NCBI GenBank assembly: GCA_023151145.1
Contig: JAKLJM010000044.1
Location: 1-10,565, forward strand
From: Bacteriovoracaceae bacterium
GTDB lineage: Bacteria; Bdellovibrionota; Bacteriovoracia; Bacteriovoracales; Bacteriovoracaceae
Length of the DNA stretch: 10,565 nucleotides
Reading direction: 5' to 3'
The position numbers were made by a program, and so were the translations under genes. Positions 1 to 6,376 of this stretch are shown piece by piece (within the stretch, counting starts at the first letter, position 1; the number at the start of each line of letters is the position of its first letter). Below the pieces are notes generated by a model. That model was not told the DNA's origin, did no database searches, and was given only the letters and a program-made list of their open reading frames with translations.

Positions 1-357
1 CTTTAGAAAATCAATGTGAGAATCAACAACTTGTCTGAAATCAGAAAACAAACTCTGTAATTCTTTAGAAAACAACTCGCAGTGAAGTATGTCCAAGATT
101 TTTTTACTGCCATCGTTGCGATAGAAACCTAAATTTCCATCAATAAGAGAAACATCGGTACGATCTCGAAACTGCAATTGCTCAAAACCGCATATTTTTA
201 TTTCAGTATTTAACTCTATTTGAGAATCTTTTAGTTTCTTTTCTAAAGATTTTTTTTTACCGCTCAATTGAAGTGAGTAATCTATTTGCCAGAGTGAACA
301 ACCAGAACAATCTGAGAGATAAACACATTTTTTATTATTTGTAGGTAAAATACTCAT
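1..357 (-). CDS. Partial RNA m5U methyltransferase, RlmD/RlmC (RumA) type, N-terminal part
   Basis: The open frame begins at an ATG (357-355, minus strand) and runs 119 codons without a stop to the window edge, so only the N-terminal part is seen. Four cysteines, C11, C17, C20 and C93, follow the C-x5-C-x2-C-x(about 71)-C spacing of the [4Fe-4S] site in E. coli RlmD (RumA). A conserved-looking stretch at about 61-93 (LQFRDRTDVSL, then GFYRNDGS and an HC pair) matches the substrate-binding region of that family. No TRAM domain precedes the cysteines, which is more like the shorter RlmC architecture. The family methylates C5 of a uridine in 23S rRNA or tRNA using S-adenosylmethionine; the catalytic domain lies outside the window, so the target base cannot be assigned. 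An AGGA lies 10 nt before the ATG on the minus strand. It is divergent from the gliding-type cluster and probably functionally unrelated. Confidence 0.85.
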   Translation of the reverse strand, partial: MSILPTNNKKCVYLSDCSGCSLWQIDYSLQLSGKKKSLEKKLKDSQIELNTEIKICGFEQLQFRDRTDVSLIDGNLGFYRNDGSKKILDILHCELFSKELQSLFSDFRQVVDSHIDFLK

Positions 358-547
358 TTTTAAACAATCCTGAAACGATCTAACTATAGAATAATATACG
401 TTTTCCTTAAAGGTTGCCACTCATAGTTGGCGAATTCTCACTTTTTTTAAATGACTACACCATTCAATGATTTTTGCTGAAAAATCGATCTCAACTGTTT
501 AAAAATTAAAGCGATTAAAGAGACGATAAAGTCATATTGTTAAATCA

Positions 548-578
548 TTCTTTAGTTCAATTCATCGATTGTTATAAT
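548..578 (+). promoter_or_regulatory. Promoter of unit 1 (extended -10), twin of the promoter at 6273-6304
   Basis: A perfect TATAAT at 573-578 is preceded by TGT, giving the extended -10 pattern TGnTATAAT. The upstream block TTCTTTAGTTC at 548-558 lies in the -35 region but is a poor match to TTGACA, as is common when an extended -10 is present. The same two blocks (TTCYTTARTTC and GATTGYTATAATC) with 8-9 nt between them recur before the lipoprotein gene. Transcription would start near 584-586, giving a leader of roughly 104 nt. Confidence 0.7.
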
Positions 579-620
579 CATTTCAACAAAACGTCTCGCA
601 ATTAAAAAATATTCAGTCTG

Positions 621-688
621 AAAAAATATTATCTTCTGGGGGGAAGCTCTTATTTTTTTTGTCTGAATTTTAAAGACATGGGGATCTT
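621..688 (+). promoter_or_regulatory. Structured 5' leader of unit 1: G-loop hairpin and shared 13-nt box over the ribosome binding site
   Basis: Bases 621-628 (AAAAAATA) can pair with 651-658 (TATTTTTT). Inside, CTTC at 633-636 pairs with GAAG at 643-646, leaving the loop TGGGGG. Downstream, AAAGACATGGGGA at 672-684 contains the likely Shine-Dalgarno GGGGA and ends 4 nt before the ATG at 689. The same 13 bases at the same spacing occur before the gene at 6377, whose leader also has a G-run in a hairpin loop although the stem sequence differs. The pairing and the repeat are read directly; the idea that they form a control element, for example a two-site CsrA target because both parts contain GGA, is inference. 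Confidence 0.5.
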
Positions 689-1384
689 ATGAAATTTTGG
701 ATAATCGCGCTGTTGATGTTGGCCACGAGAACTTATGCTTCAGAAAAAGATCTGTACGACTTTATGTGGCTAGATCCTGATAAGAAAGTTTATGTACTCC
801 AAAACAAGGTACATAAAAAAGATGGAACTTTTTATGTAAACTTAGGCTACGGTAGCGGGCTATCATCTACGTTTCAAGATACGAGTCTCTTGCATGGAAA
901 TCTAGGCTATCAAATAGCAGAAGAATGGGCAATTGAAGGACTATATACAAAATATAGCAACAAAAGTAATGACAATCTTGAAAACATTCAAAGAATCAAT
1001 GGAGTCGTTCCATTTCTAAGAAGACCTATCAGTAACTATGGTGTCATTGCCAAATGGTCACCATTCTACGGAAAAATAAATACCTTTAATAAAATCTTTT
1101 ATTTTGACTGGTCGTTCGGTGCAGGATTAGGAAAAATCAATACTGAAAGTAATGCAACGACAGTATCTACACCGTCAACGGCCAATACATATAACAAAGA
1201 ATCAGCAACAAGCTTAATTGGAAAAACACAATTGCAATTTCACGCAAGTAAAAACTTCCATGTCGGCTTAGATATCATCATGAATAACTATCAAGCTCCA
1301 GGGCCAACAATAAATGGAAAAGCTGGAAGTGACAAATTGAGAACAAATTACGATGCCCTCATCACCGTTGGGTTTTCATTTTAA
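689..1384 (+). CDS. Outer-membrane beta-barrel protein of an Agl-Glt-like cluster
   Basis: A 231-residue secreted protein. Residues 1-17 form a signal peptide (short basic start, hydrophobic core, TYA before the predicted cut). The mature part alternates aromatic and polar residues as in transmembrane beta strands and ends in GFSF, with the terminal Phe expected for recognition by the BAM complex. The segment around KWSPFYGKI, followed by FYFDWSFGAGLG, resembles the small outer-membrane beta-barrel family abundant in myxobacteria and Bdellovibrio (recognised from memory). It is first in a four-gene unit and the next gene follows after 24 nt. By position and type it would be the outer-membrane element of the machine, the role played by GltA, GltB or GltH in Myxococcus xanthus; one-to-one orthology is not claimed. 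The start is fixed by the signal peptide and by GGGGA 4 nt upstream. Confidence 0.8.
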   Translation: MKFWIIALLMLATRTYASEKDLYDFMWLDPDKKVYVLQNKVHKKDGTFYVNLGYGSGLSSTFQDTSLLHGNLGYQIAEEWAIEGLYTKYSNKSNDNLENIQRINGVVPFLRRPISNYGVIAKWSPFYGKINTFNKIFYFDWSFGAGLGKINTESNATTVSTPSTANTYNKESATSLIGKTQLQFHASKNFHVGLDIIMNNYQAPGPTINGKAGSDKLRTNYDALITVGFSF

Positions 1385-1408
1385 TTGATTATAAGGATGA
1401 GGCATATT

Positions 1409-2851
1409 ATGAAAAATACACTCTTATTATTAGCTCTCTTTAGTTTACCAGTACAACAAGTCTATGCTTCTGCCAAAGAAGCTTACAAAATATATTTAAA
1501 TGATAAAACGAAAGATAAAAACAAAGAAATTGCGCATGAATTAATAGATGGTCAATATTATTTTAGTGCCATTCCATTCATCAATAAATACTTAGAAGAA
1601 AATACTAAAATAGACAAACAACTTGAAGATGATATCGAAACCCTAGTCGTTAGAACAGGGACAATGGCCGTTTTAAACCTAGAAGAAAAAAGACTTCAAC
1701 AATTTAATATACCATCGATAAATCTCATTTTGGGAACAAGATTGTTTCAAAAAGAAAAATACAAAGAAAGCTTAGAAGTTATATCGCAAATTCCTTCCAA
1801 TCACAAATTTGCAATAGAGGCAGACTTAATTAAAGGAAGTATAAAAGACTTAGCGTCATTAAATGCTGAAGCTTTAGCGTATTACCGTCAATGTTCTGAT
1901 AAAGCCATTCGTTTTGAAAGCGAAGGAAAATACGAAAAACTAAAAAGATATTATACCTATTTAAAAGAAACGTGCTTAATTCGAGAAGCAAGACTTGAAA
2001 TTAAAAATAAAAACTACTCTAAAGCTGTAGAAATCTATGATCAAATCGATAAAAGATCCTATAAATGGCCATACACTTTACTTGAAAAAGCTTGGGCGAA
2101 TTATTACTTAAAAGATTATAACCGAAGCCTTGGTCTATTAACGACCTACAAATCCCCTCTTTTATCAAGCTACTTTTTCCCAGAAGCAGAAGTCTTAACG
2201 GCATTAAGTTATTACAATCTTTGTCTGTATGATGATGCCCTAGTTGTTGTGGATCATTATTATGAATTTTACAAACCTAAAGCTCAAGCCTTAAAAGATA
2301 TCTTAAATACCAATAAGAAATCTAATACCTATTTCTTAGATTTGTACTATGCTGACCCAAGTACAAGAGAAAATTTAAATCCTTTTATTCGTAACCTTAT
2401 TACTCAAACAAGAAAACAAGTTAAATTCAACCTTGATTTAGCGAGTTTAAAAAATGCTAAAGACGAATTAGCACTTTTAAAAAGATTAAAAAGCAAAAAT
2501 GACTTCACGGCACAACTTGAAGTAAATTTAGACGAAACAATACAGTTCATCTCTGCGAGAATGAACTACTACATCAAAAAAGAAATTTATCAGTTCATCA
2601 CGGATATTCATCGTCACAGTTACTCAATGTTTAACTTAAAACTTGAGCTATTATCACAGAAACGAAATCAAATTTACCGTCCACAAGCCAAGAACCAACG
2701 AGACCGCGGTGATGTTGAAAACATTAATCGAACAACTTCTCAATACTTCTTTGACTTTAACGGTTCATTTTGGGCCGACGAACTTGGAGATTACTCATTT
2801 GCCCTTGCCAGCGCATGTGTTGAAAACAAATCTGAAGAGGAGAAAAAATAA
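1409..2851 (+). CDS. Secreted TPR-like protein, 480 residues
   Basis: The start is placed at ATG 1409, not at the TTG at 1385: this gives a clean signal peptide (residues 1-20, ending VYA before SAKEAY) and has GAGG at 1399-1402, 6 nt upstream. The mature protein is rich in Tyr, Lys and Leu and has helix-turn-helix repeats resembling degenerate TPRs, for example about 189-215 (REARLEIKNKNYSKAVEIY), 222-247 (LEKAWANYYLKDYNRSL) and 259-293 (ALSYYNLCLYDDALVVV). A C-terminal conserved-looking motif near 447-470 reads FDFNGSFWADELGDYSF. It is likely a periplasmic scaffold beside the barrel. A barrel gene followed by a periplasmic TPR gene recalls the gltB-gltA-gltC arrangement of Myxococcus, so a GltC-like role is possible but inferred. 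Its stop overlaps the start of the next gene by one base. Confidence 0.78.
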   Translation: MKNTLLLLALFSLPVQQVYASAKEAYKIYLNDKTKDKNKEIAHELIDGQYYFSAIPFINKYLEENTKIDKQLEDDIETLVVRTGTMAVLNLEEKRLQQFNIPSINLILGTRLFQKEKYKESLEVISQIPSNHKFAIEADLIKGSIKDLASLNAEALAYYRQCSDKAIRFESEGKYEKLKRYYTYLKETCLIREARLEIKNKNYSKAVEIYDQIDKRSYKWPYTLLEKAWANYYLKDYNRSLGLLTTYKSPLLSSYFFPEAEVLTALSYYNLCLYDDALVVVDHYYEFYKPKAQALKDILNTNKKSNTYFLDLYYADPSTRENLNPFIRNLITQTRKQVKFNLDLASLKNAKDELALLKRLKSKNDFTAQLEVNLDETIQFISARMNYYIKKEIYQFITDIHRHSYSMFNLKLELLSQKRNQIYRPQAKNQRDRGDVENINRTTSQYFFDFNGSFWADELGDYSFALASACVENKSEEEKK

Positions 2852-3108
2852 TGAAAACGATCATAACAACTATCCTCTTATTAACTTTTTCTTCACTAAC
2901 ACTCGCTCAAGATAAAAAAAATGACGTTGTTTATAAATATAAAGATTATGACGTCATCGACTTAGGATCTTTAGAGGTAAAAGGTGAAATTGTAGCTCCA
3001 GGGGATCTAACCGTAGTAGAAAGAGAGAAAAAGGACTTTGACAAACGTTTACTTGAAAAAAATAACTTTGACTTGGAAATTAAACGAGAAATTGAAAATT
3101 TGAGATAA
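2851..3108 (+). CDS. Small secreted protein, 85 residues, unknown family
   Basis: The ATG at 2851 shares one base with the TAA of the upstream gene (TAATG) and has AGAGGAG 8 nt before it, the strongest Shine-Dalgarno in the cluster. Residues 1-19 are a signal peptide ending TLA before QDKK. The mature protein is only about 66 residues and highly charged. It has a beta-like middle (YDVIDLGSLEVKGEIVAPGD, about residues 33-52) and a helical, acidic-basic tail ending KREIENLR. No cysteine or lipobox is present, so it is probably soluble in the periplasm or bound to a partner. Small proteins of this kind, such as CglF, belong to the Myxococcus gliding set, and the V-x-G-E-x-x-x-P pattern is loosely reminiscent; that link is weak. 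Sitting between two TPR genes with translational coupling, it is probably a structural partner of one of them. Confidence 0.7.
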   Translation: MKTIITTILLLTFSSLTLAQDKKNDVVYKYKDYDVIDLGSLEVKGEIVAPGDLTVVEREKKDFDKRLLEKNNFDLEIKREIENLR

Positions 3109-3109
3109 T

Positions 3110-6022
3110 ATGAAAACAAAAACAATACTAATTATTACCATTTTTAGTTTATTCTGTTCCTCGAGTATGGCCAACAATGCGACACTTGACATCCTATCTC
3201 CACAAGAGAGATGGAAAACGTTAATGGAACTTGTTAACAAAGAAATTCAAACAATCAAGGGTAATAAGTATTCCGGCCCAGAGCTCAAACACCGATTATT
3301 TGAACTTTATTCAGAAAAAATTAAACTTATTCGTCAAAAAGAAAACGAAATTTTCCTCAAACAAGCTGAAAAAGGATCAAAACCAAAATCAAAGGAAGAT
3401 GCTTTTAAAAATTCAACAGAACAATTCAAAACAACAGAAAGTTTTGGATTATCTGTCATCAAAAAATATCCTGACTATAAAAAAAATAATCACATTTATT
3501 ACGCGCTAGCAATGAATTCTAGAGACTTTGATGATTCGATAAAGACTGAACAATTCTTAAAGGCTTCAATCAAATTTAGTCAGAATGATAAAGATATATT
3601 GTATAATGCCAAAGTTGGTTTAGCAGAACATTATTACAACAATAAAAGATATGCAGAAGCCAGTAACTTTTATCAAGAAATATTAAAAAACACTGAAAAT
3701 GAATGGTACGCTAAACACTTATTTAATGCAGGCTGGTGCTATTTAAAACAACGAGACTTTAAACAAGCATTAAATCATTTAATCTTGTCATATGATGCTA
3801 GTCAAAAACCAAAAATCGTCTCAATGAAAGACCAGATCTTAAATGCAGCTGGACTTTTTTATATCCAAGCTGACATGACGTTGGATGGTATTCGTTTTTA
3901 TGAAAAAAATACCACCACTCCTTCATTCTACCTAATACAAATGGCAAAATATTCAACCAGCAAAAATAGCTTTTCCACAACTGATGAAATTCTTACAGCA
4001 GCATTAAAAGATTCGAAAAAAAGAAAAGATATTCAAGCTCAAGTAGATGTCCACCAGACCCAACTAGATATTTACCGAGAAAATAAAAGAATTGATTTAT
4101 TTCATGAAACATCTGAGTCTCTTAGAACAATCTACTTGGCGAAAAAGCTCAACAACGATGATTTATTTGCAACGACCAATAAAATAAAAGAATTTGCAGG
4201 TTTCATGCAAGTAAATTTAGTTAAGGATAAAGTTAAAGAAACTATCGACTACAATAAAAATGAATTAAAGTATATCATCGCCTTTTTTGATATTTTAACA
4301 GTTCTAGATAGTAAACAAACCAACCTTTATCACTATTACCAAGCTGAGACTTTTTTAAGTATCCATGATTTCAAAGGTGCTTTTCGTTATTATCAAAAAT
4401 CTGTCTTATTTTCTAAAAAAGAAAAAGATAGTTCTGAAATAACAAAAAAGGCATTAGAAGCAATCTTAGCGACAACTGAGCACAAAAAGTTAACTAAGGC
4501 ATCAGAAGAAAAAGTAACGACTTTTGCCATAAAAAACTATTTAATCTTTTATCCAAAAGATGAAAAGGCTCAAACCTTTTATCAGAAACTATTTAATATT
4601 TATTACAATAAGAAAAAGATGAAAAGTGCTCTGAATACTTTGGTGGTTTATGAGCATCACTACAAGGAAGACATTAAAATTCATCGTGAAATGTTAACTC
4701 AAATTCTTGAACACCGTATCGATAAAAAGCAGACCAACAAAATTGCCTTCTGGGTGAATAAAATTGATAATGGGTACCTTAAATTTGAAACTGATTACAT
4801 TCAAAAATCAATCCGAATTCTCGGACAACTTTTATTTGAAAAATATCAAGCTTTAGAAAAAACTGGCAACATAGCCCAAGCACTAAAAGGTTATGAGTCA
4901 ATTTTTGAGAATGAAAAATACCCAAAACAAACCAAAGCAGAATCAGCTTTTGCCATCTCATTACTCAAAATTCAATCAAATGATGCCAATAAGTCTTTTG
5001 ATTGGTTAAAAGAAAGCATGGCCTTATATGATCAAAAAGAAATTGCCAAAACCGCACCTGCTCTTCTTCAGTTAAGTAAAGGTTATCGTTTATTACAAAA
5101 TTTTGATAAATCTTCTGCTGTTGCCGAGATAATGCTCTCAAAGTTTTGCACTCAAGATCAAAAAGAAAAAAATGATGCTTTTGAAATCATCGTTGAAAAT
5201 CAACTTCTCGCAGCGAAGACACAGAGTAATTTTGAAGAAAATTTTTCAAAATACAAAGATTGCCAAATTTCTGCGGAAGTTCAACGAAGAATTACATTAA
5301 ATGCCTTTCACCATGCTATCTTTAATAATGATATCTACATGATTGTTAAAATCTATAATGCCAATCAAGACCAAGCCGAAATCTCACGTCTATTTAATCA
5401 GTATTTAGCGTTTGCGATTTGGGAAAATGGTCCACAATTAGAAAATGTATTCAAAAACTCAAATTTAGATGAACGATTATCAAAAACTGAATCTAAATTC
5501 CTAAAGATCAAAGAATATTTGCAACGAGTAGAGGCACTTAAAACAGATGTTTCAATAGATGAAAAGACGGATTTCAATGAAGAGTCTTTTAATACCAATC
5601 TTGAAGAAAAATTTGTTTCTTTAAATAACTACACTCTAGAGGCAAATAAAATCTTAAAAGAAACAAATGCGACAGAAGCCTTTTTAATTAAGAATGCCCT
5701 CTTTCAAAAAACACGAAACCTTAGCCAATCCTTAGTTTCCATGAATGCTCACCCATCAATGGACGAAAACTATCGCAACGGTTTTCTAGGCCAAATGAAA
5801 GAATTTGGACTTGAATTACATAAAAAGTCACTAGAGCTTAAAAAAGAAGCAAAGAATGCACTAGAGAAAAATTCACACTTTACTCAATCCGCAAAACTAA
5901 TGTACCAAGATAATTCTCTGGGAAAAGAACAAGATGAATTTATGAAACTTATGCATGAGCACTATGCAAAGCTCTTTTTGAATACAATCGATAGAAGAAT
6001 TAACATGACCTCTGGTAATTAA
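3110..6022 (+). CDS. Large secreted TPR protein, GltD/AgmU-like scaffold, 970 residues
   Basis: The ATG follows the previous stop by one base and lacks a strong Shine-Dalgarno, so translation is probably coupled. Residues 1-21 form a signal peptide ending SMA before NNAT. The rest is almost wholly helical. TPR-type helix pairs are clear at about 164-230 (AEHYYNNKRYAEASNFYQEI, then AGWCYLKQRDFKQALNHL), 406-436 (YYQAETFLSIHDFKGAFRYY), 577-640 (YQALEKTGNIAQALKGYESI) and 651-680 (LSKGYRLLQNFDKSSAVAEI). The last 200 residues are charged and coiled-coil-like. Size, secretion and repeat content fit the giant periplasmic TPR protein AgmU/GltD of the Myxococcus gliding complex, thought to span the periplasm between motor and outer membrane. 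TPR resemblance alone does not prove orthology. It is last in unit 1, followed by an intrinsic terminator. Confidence 0.8.
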   Translation: MKTKTILIITIFSLFCSSSMANNATLDILSPQERWKTLMELVNKEIQTIKGNKYSGPELKHRLFELYSEKIKLIRQKENEIFLKQAEKGSKPKSKEDAFKNSTEQFKTTESFGLSVIKKYPDYKKNNHIYYALAMNSRDFDDSIKTEQFLKASIKFSQNDKDILYNAKVGLAEHYYNNKRYAEASNFYQEILKNTENEWYAKHLFNAGWCYLKQRDFKQALNHLILSYDASQKPKIVSMKDQILNAAGLFYIQADMTLDGIRFYEKNTTTPSFYLIQMAKYSTSKNSFSTTDEILTAALKDSKKRKDIQAQVDVHQTQLDIYRENKRIDLFHETSESLRTIYLAKKLNNDDLFATTNKIKEFAGFMQVNLVKDKVKETIDYNKNELKYIIAFFDILTVLDSKQTNLYHYYQAETFLSIHDFKGAFRYYQKSVLFSKKEKDSSEITKKALEAILATTEHKKLTKASEEKVTTFAIKNYLIFYPKDEKAQTFYQKLFNIYYNKKKMKSALNTLVVYEHHYKEDIKIHREMLTQILEHRIDKKQTNKIAFWVNKIDNGYLKFETDYIQKSIRILGQLLFEKYQALEKTGNIAQALKGYESIFENEKYPKQTKAESAFAISLLKIQSNDANKSFDWLKESMALYDQKEIAKTAPALLQLSKGYRLLQNFDKSSAVAEIMLSKFCTQDQKEKNDAFEIIVENQLLAAKTQSNFEENFSKYKDCQISAEVQRRITLNAFHHAIFNNDIYMIVKIYNANQDQAEISRLFNQYLAFAIWENGPQLENVFKNSNLDERLSKTESKFLKIKEYLQRVEALKTDVSIDEKTDFNEESFNTNLEEKFVSLNNYTLEANKILKETNATEAFLIKNALFQKTRNLSQSLVSMNAHPSMDENYRNGFLGQMKEFGLELHKKSLELKKEAKNALEKNSHFTQSAKLMYQDNSLGKEQDEFMKLMHEHYAKLFLNTIDRRINMTSGN

Positions 6023-6026
6023 GAGG

Positions 6027-6041
6027 TGCCCATTCTGGGCA
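6027..6041 (+). other. Short hairpin after the large TPR gene
   Basis: TGCCCA (6027-6032) and TGGGCA (6036-6041) form a perfect 6-bp stem with a 3-nt loop, 4 nt after the stop codon. There is no following T-run, so it is not itself an intrinsic terminator. It may protect the 3' end of the message. The overlapping GAGGTG at 6023-6028 could instead pair with CACCTC at 6077-6082, which would disrupt the terminator stem. Confidence 0.45.
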
Positions 6042-6072
6042 TATTCGCACACTCTCTTTCCTTTTGGTTTTG

Positions 6073-6105
6073 CCCCCACCTCGCCCGTGGGGGTTTTTAT
6101 TTTTT
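6073..6105 (+). terminator. Intrinsic terminator of unit 1
   Basis: CCCCCAC (6073-6079) pairs perfectly with GTGGGGG (6087-6093) around a 7-nt loop. Eleven T with a single A interruption follow (6094-6105). The very GC-rich stem stands out in this AT-rich DNA. It lies 50 nt after the stop of the large TPR gene and separates the two units. Confidence 0.9.
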
Positions 6106-6272
6106 GTCTCCCAAAACAACGACTTTCACTCTCAGATTTTCAAAGAGTTAAGTCAATTTGCCTCTTAAAAAAGGCAGTTTTCATAAGCATCGTGAACTCA
6201 ATCTATTTTTTTGTTCTATGCTAATCCGTTGTATTATTTAGCTTTTTTTCATTCTCTTTTTTTTTCTAATTT

Positions 6273-6304
6273 TTCCTTAATTCCATTTTTCAGATTGCTA
6301 TAAT
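6273..6304 (+). promoter_or_regulatory. Promoter of unit 2 (extended -10), twin of the promoter at 548-578
   Basis: TATAAT at 6299-6304 is preceded by TGC, an extended -10. The block TTCCTTAATTC at 6273-6283 matches the unit 1 block in 9 of 11 positions, and GATTGCTATAATC matches in 12 of 13, with nearly the same separation. Transcription would start near 6311, giving a leader of about 66 nt. The matching elements suggest that both units respond to the same sigma factor and perhaps the same regulator. Confidence 0.72.
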
Positions 6305-6321
6305 CGACAAAGAAGTTTTGA

Positions 6322-6376
6322 TTCTAGTTACTTTTTTTCGGGGGGAAAAATTTAACTAGAAAGACATGGGGAGTTT
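6322..6376 (+). promoter_or_regulatory. Structured 5' leader of unit 2: G-loop hairpin and shared 13-nt box
   Basis: TTCTAGTTA (6322-6330) is the exact reverse complement of TAACTAGAA (6353-6361), giving a 9-bp outer stem. After a 3x2 internal loop, TTTTTC (6334-6339) pairs with GAAAAA (6345-6350), leaving a GGGGG loop. The shared box AAAGACATGGGGA (6360-6372) begins at the foot of this stem and supplies the Shine-Dalgarno 4 nt before the ATG at 6377. The long stem makes this the better supported of the two leader structures. Ligand or protein is unknown. Confidence 0.6.

Larger units (their letters stand above)
358..688. other. Divergent intergenic region (331 nt)
   Basis: No convincing coding frame is seen between the methyltransferase start and the barrel gene. 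The right half holds the promoter at 548-578 and the leader of the + strand unit, listed separately. For the minus-strand gene, the AT-rich stretch 391-398 reads TATATTAT on the minus strand and could supply a -10 element, but no convincing -35 is found at the proper distance, so no separate promoter is called. The remaining sequence (about 420-530) is AT-rich and otherwise unremarkable. Confidence 0.6.
6023..6376 (+). other. Intergenic region between the two units (354 nt)
   Basis: It holds a short hairpin (6027-6041), an intrinsic terminator (6073-6105), then a T-rich stretch with several T5-T9 runs (6206-6290), the second promoter (6273-6304) and the second leader (6322-6376). A further weak inverted repeat, TGCCT at 6159-6163 against AGGCA at 6172-6176, is followed by only four T and is not called a terminator. 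The T-rich stretch ahead of the promoter could act like an UP element or bend DNA, but its tracts are not phased at a 10-11 bp helical repeat. No coding frame is seen. Confidence 0.65.

Noticed and set aside
520..597. Inverted repeat GAGACG / CGTCTC flanking the first promoter
   Set aside because: Only 6 bp with about 66 nt between, and no counterpart at the second promoter; expected by chance.
638..643. G-run as a phase-variable homopolymer
   Set aside because: Six G is shorter than tracts that usually slip, and the copies lie in leaders or ribosome binding sites with consistent structure.
579..688. Cyclic-di-GMP (GEMM) riboswitch controlling gliding genes
   Set aside because: The conserved GEMM core was not found in either leader, and both are short for a riboswitch aptamer plus expression platform.
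678..692. Four-codon upstream frame (ATG GGG ATC TTA TGA) whose stop overlaps the barrel gene start
   Set aside because: The matching ATG in the second leader (6366) opens a 24-codon frame running into the lipoprotein gene, so a leader peptide is not conserved; the ATG is better explained as part of the shared box.
1385..1408. Upstream TTG start for the second gene, adding 8 residues
   Set aside because: It would place MIIRMRHI before the signal peptide and abuts the previous stop without a Shine-Dalgarno; ATG 1409 has both a clean signal peptide and GAGG at good spacing.
2643..2915. 90-codon frame overlapping the end of the 480-residue gene and the small secreted gene
   Set aside because: It lies out of frame within two well supported genes, has no ribosome binding site and no family resemblance.
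6159..6180. Third terminator-like hairpin (TGCCT / AGGCA)
   Set aside because: Five-base stem with a mismatch beyond it and only a four-T tail; too weak beside the strong terminator at 6073-6105.
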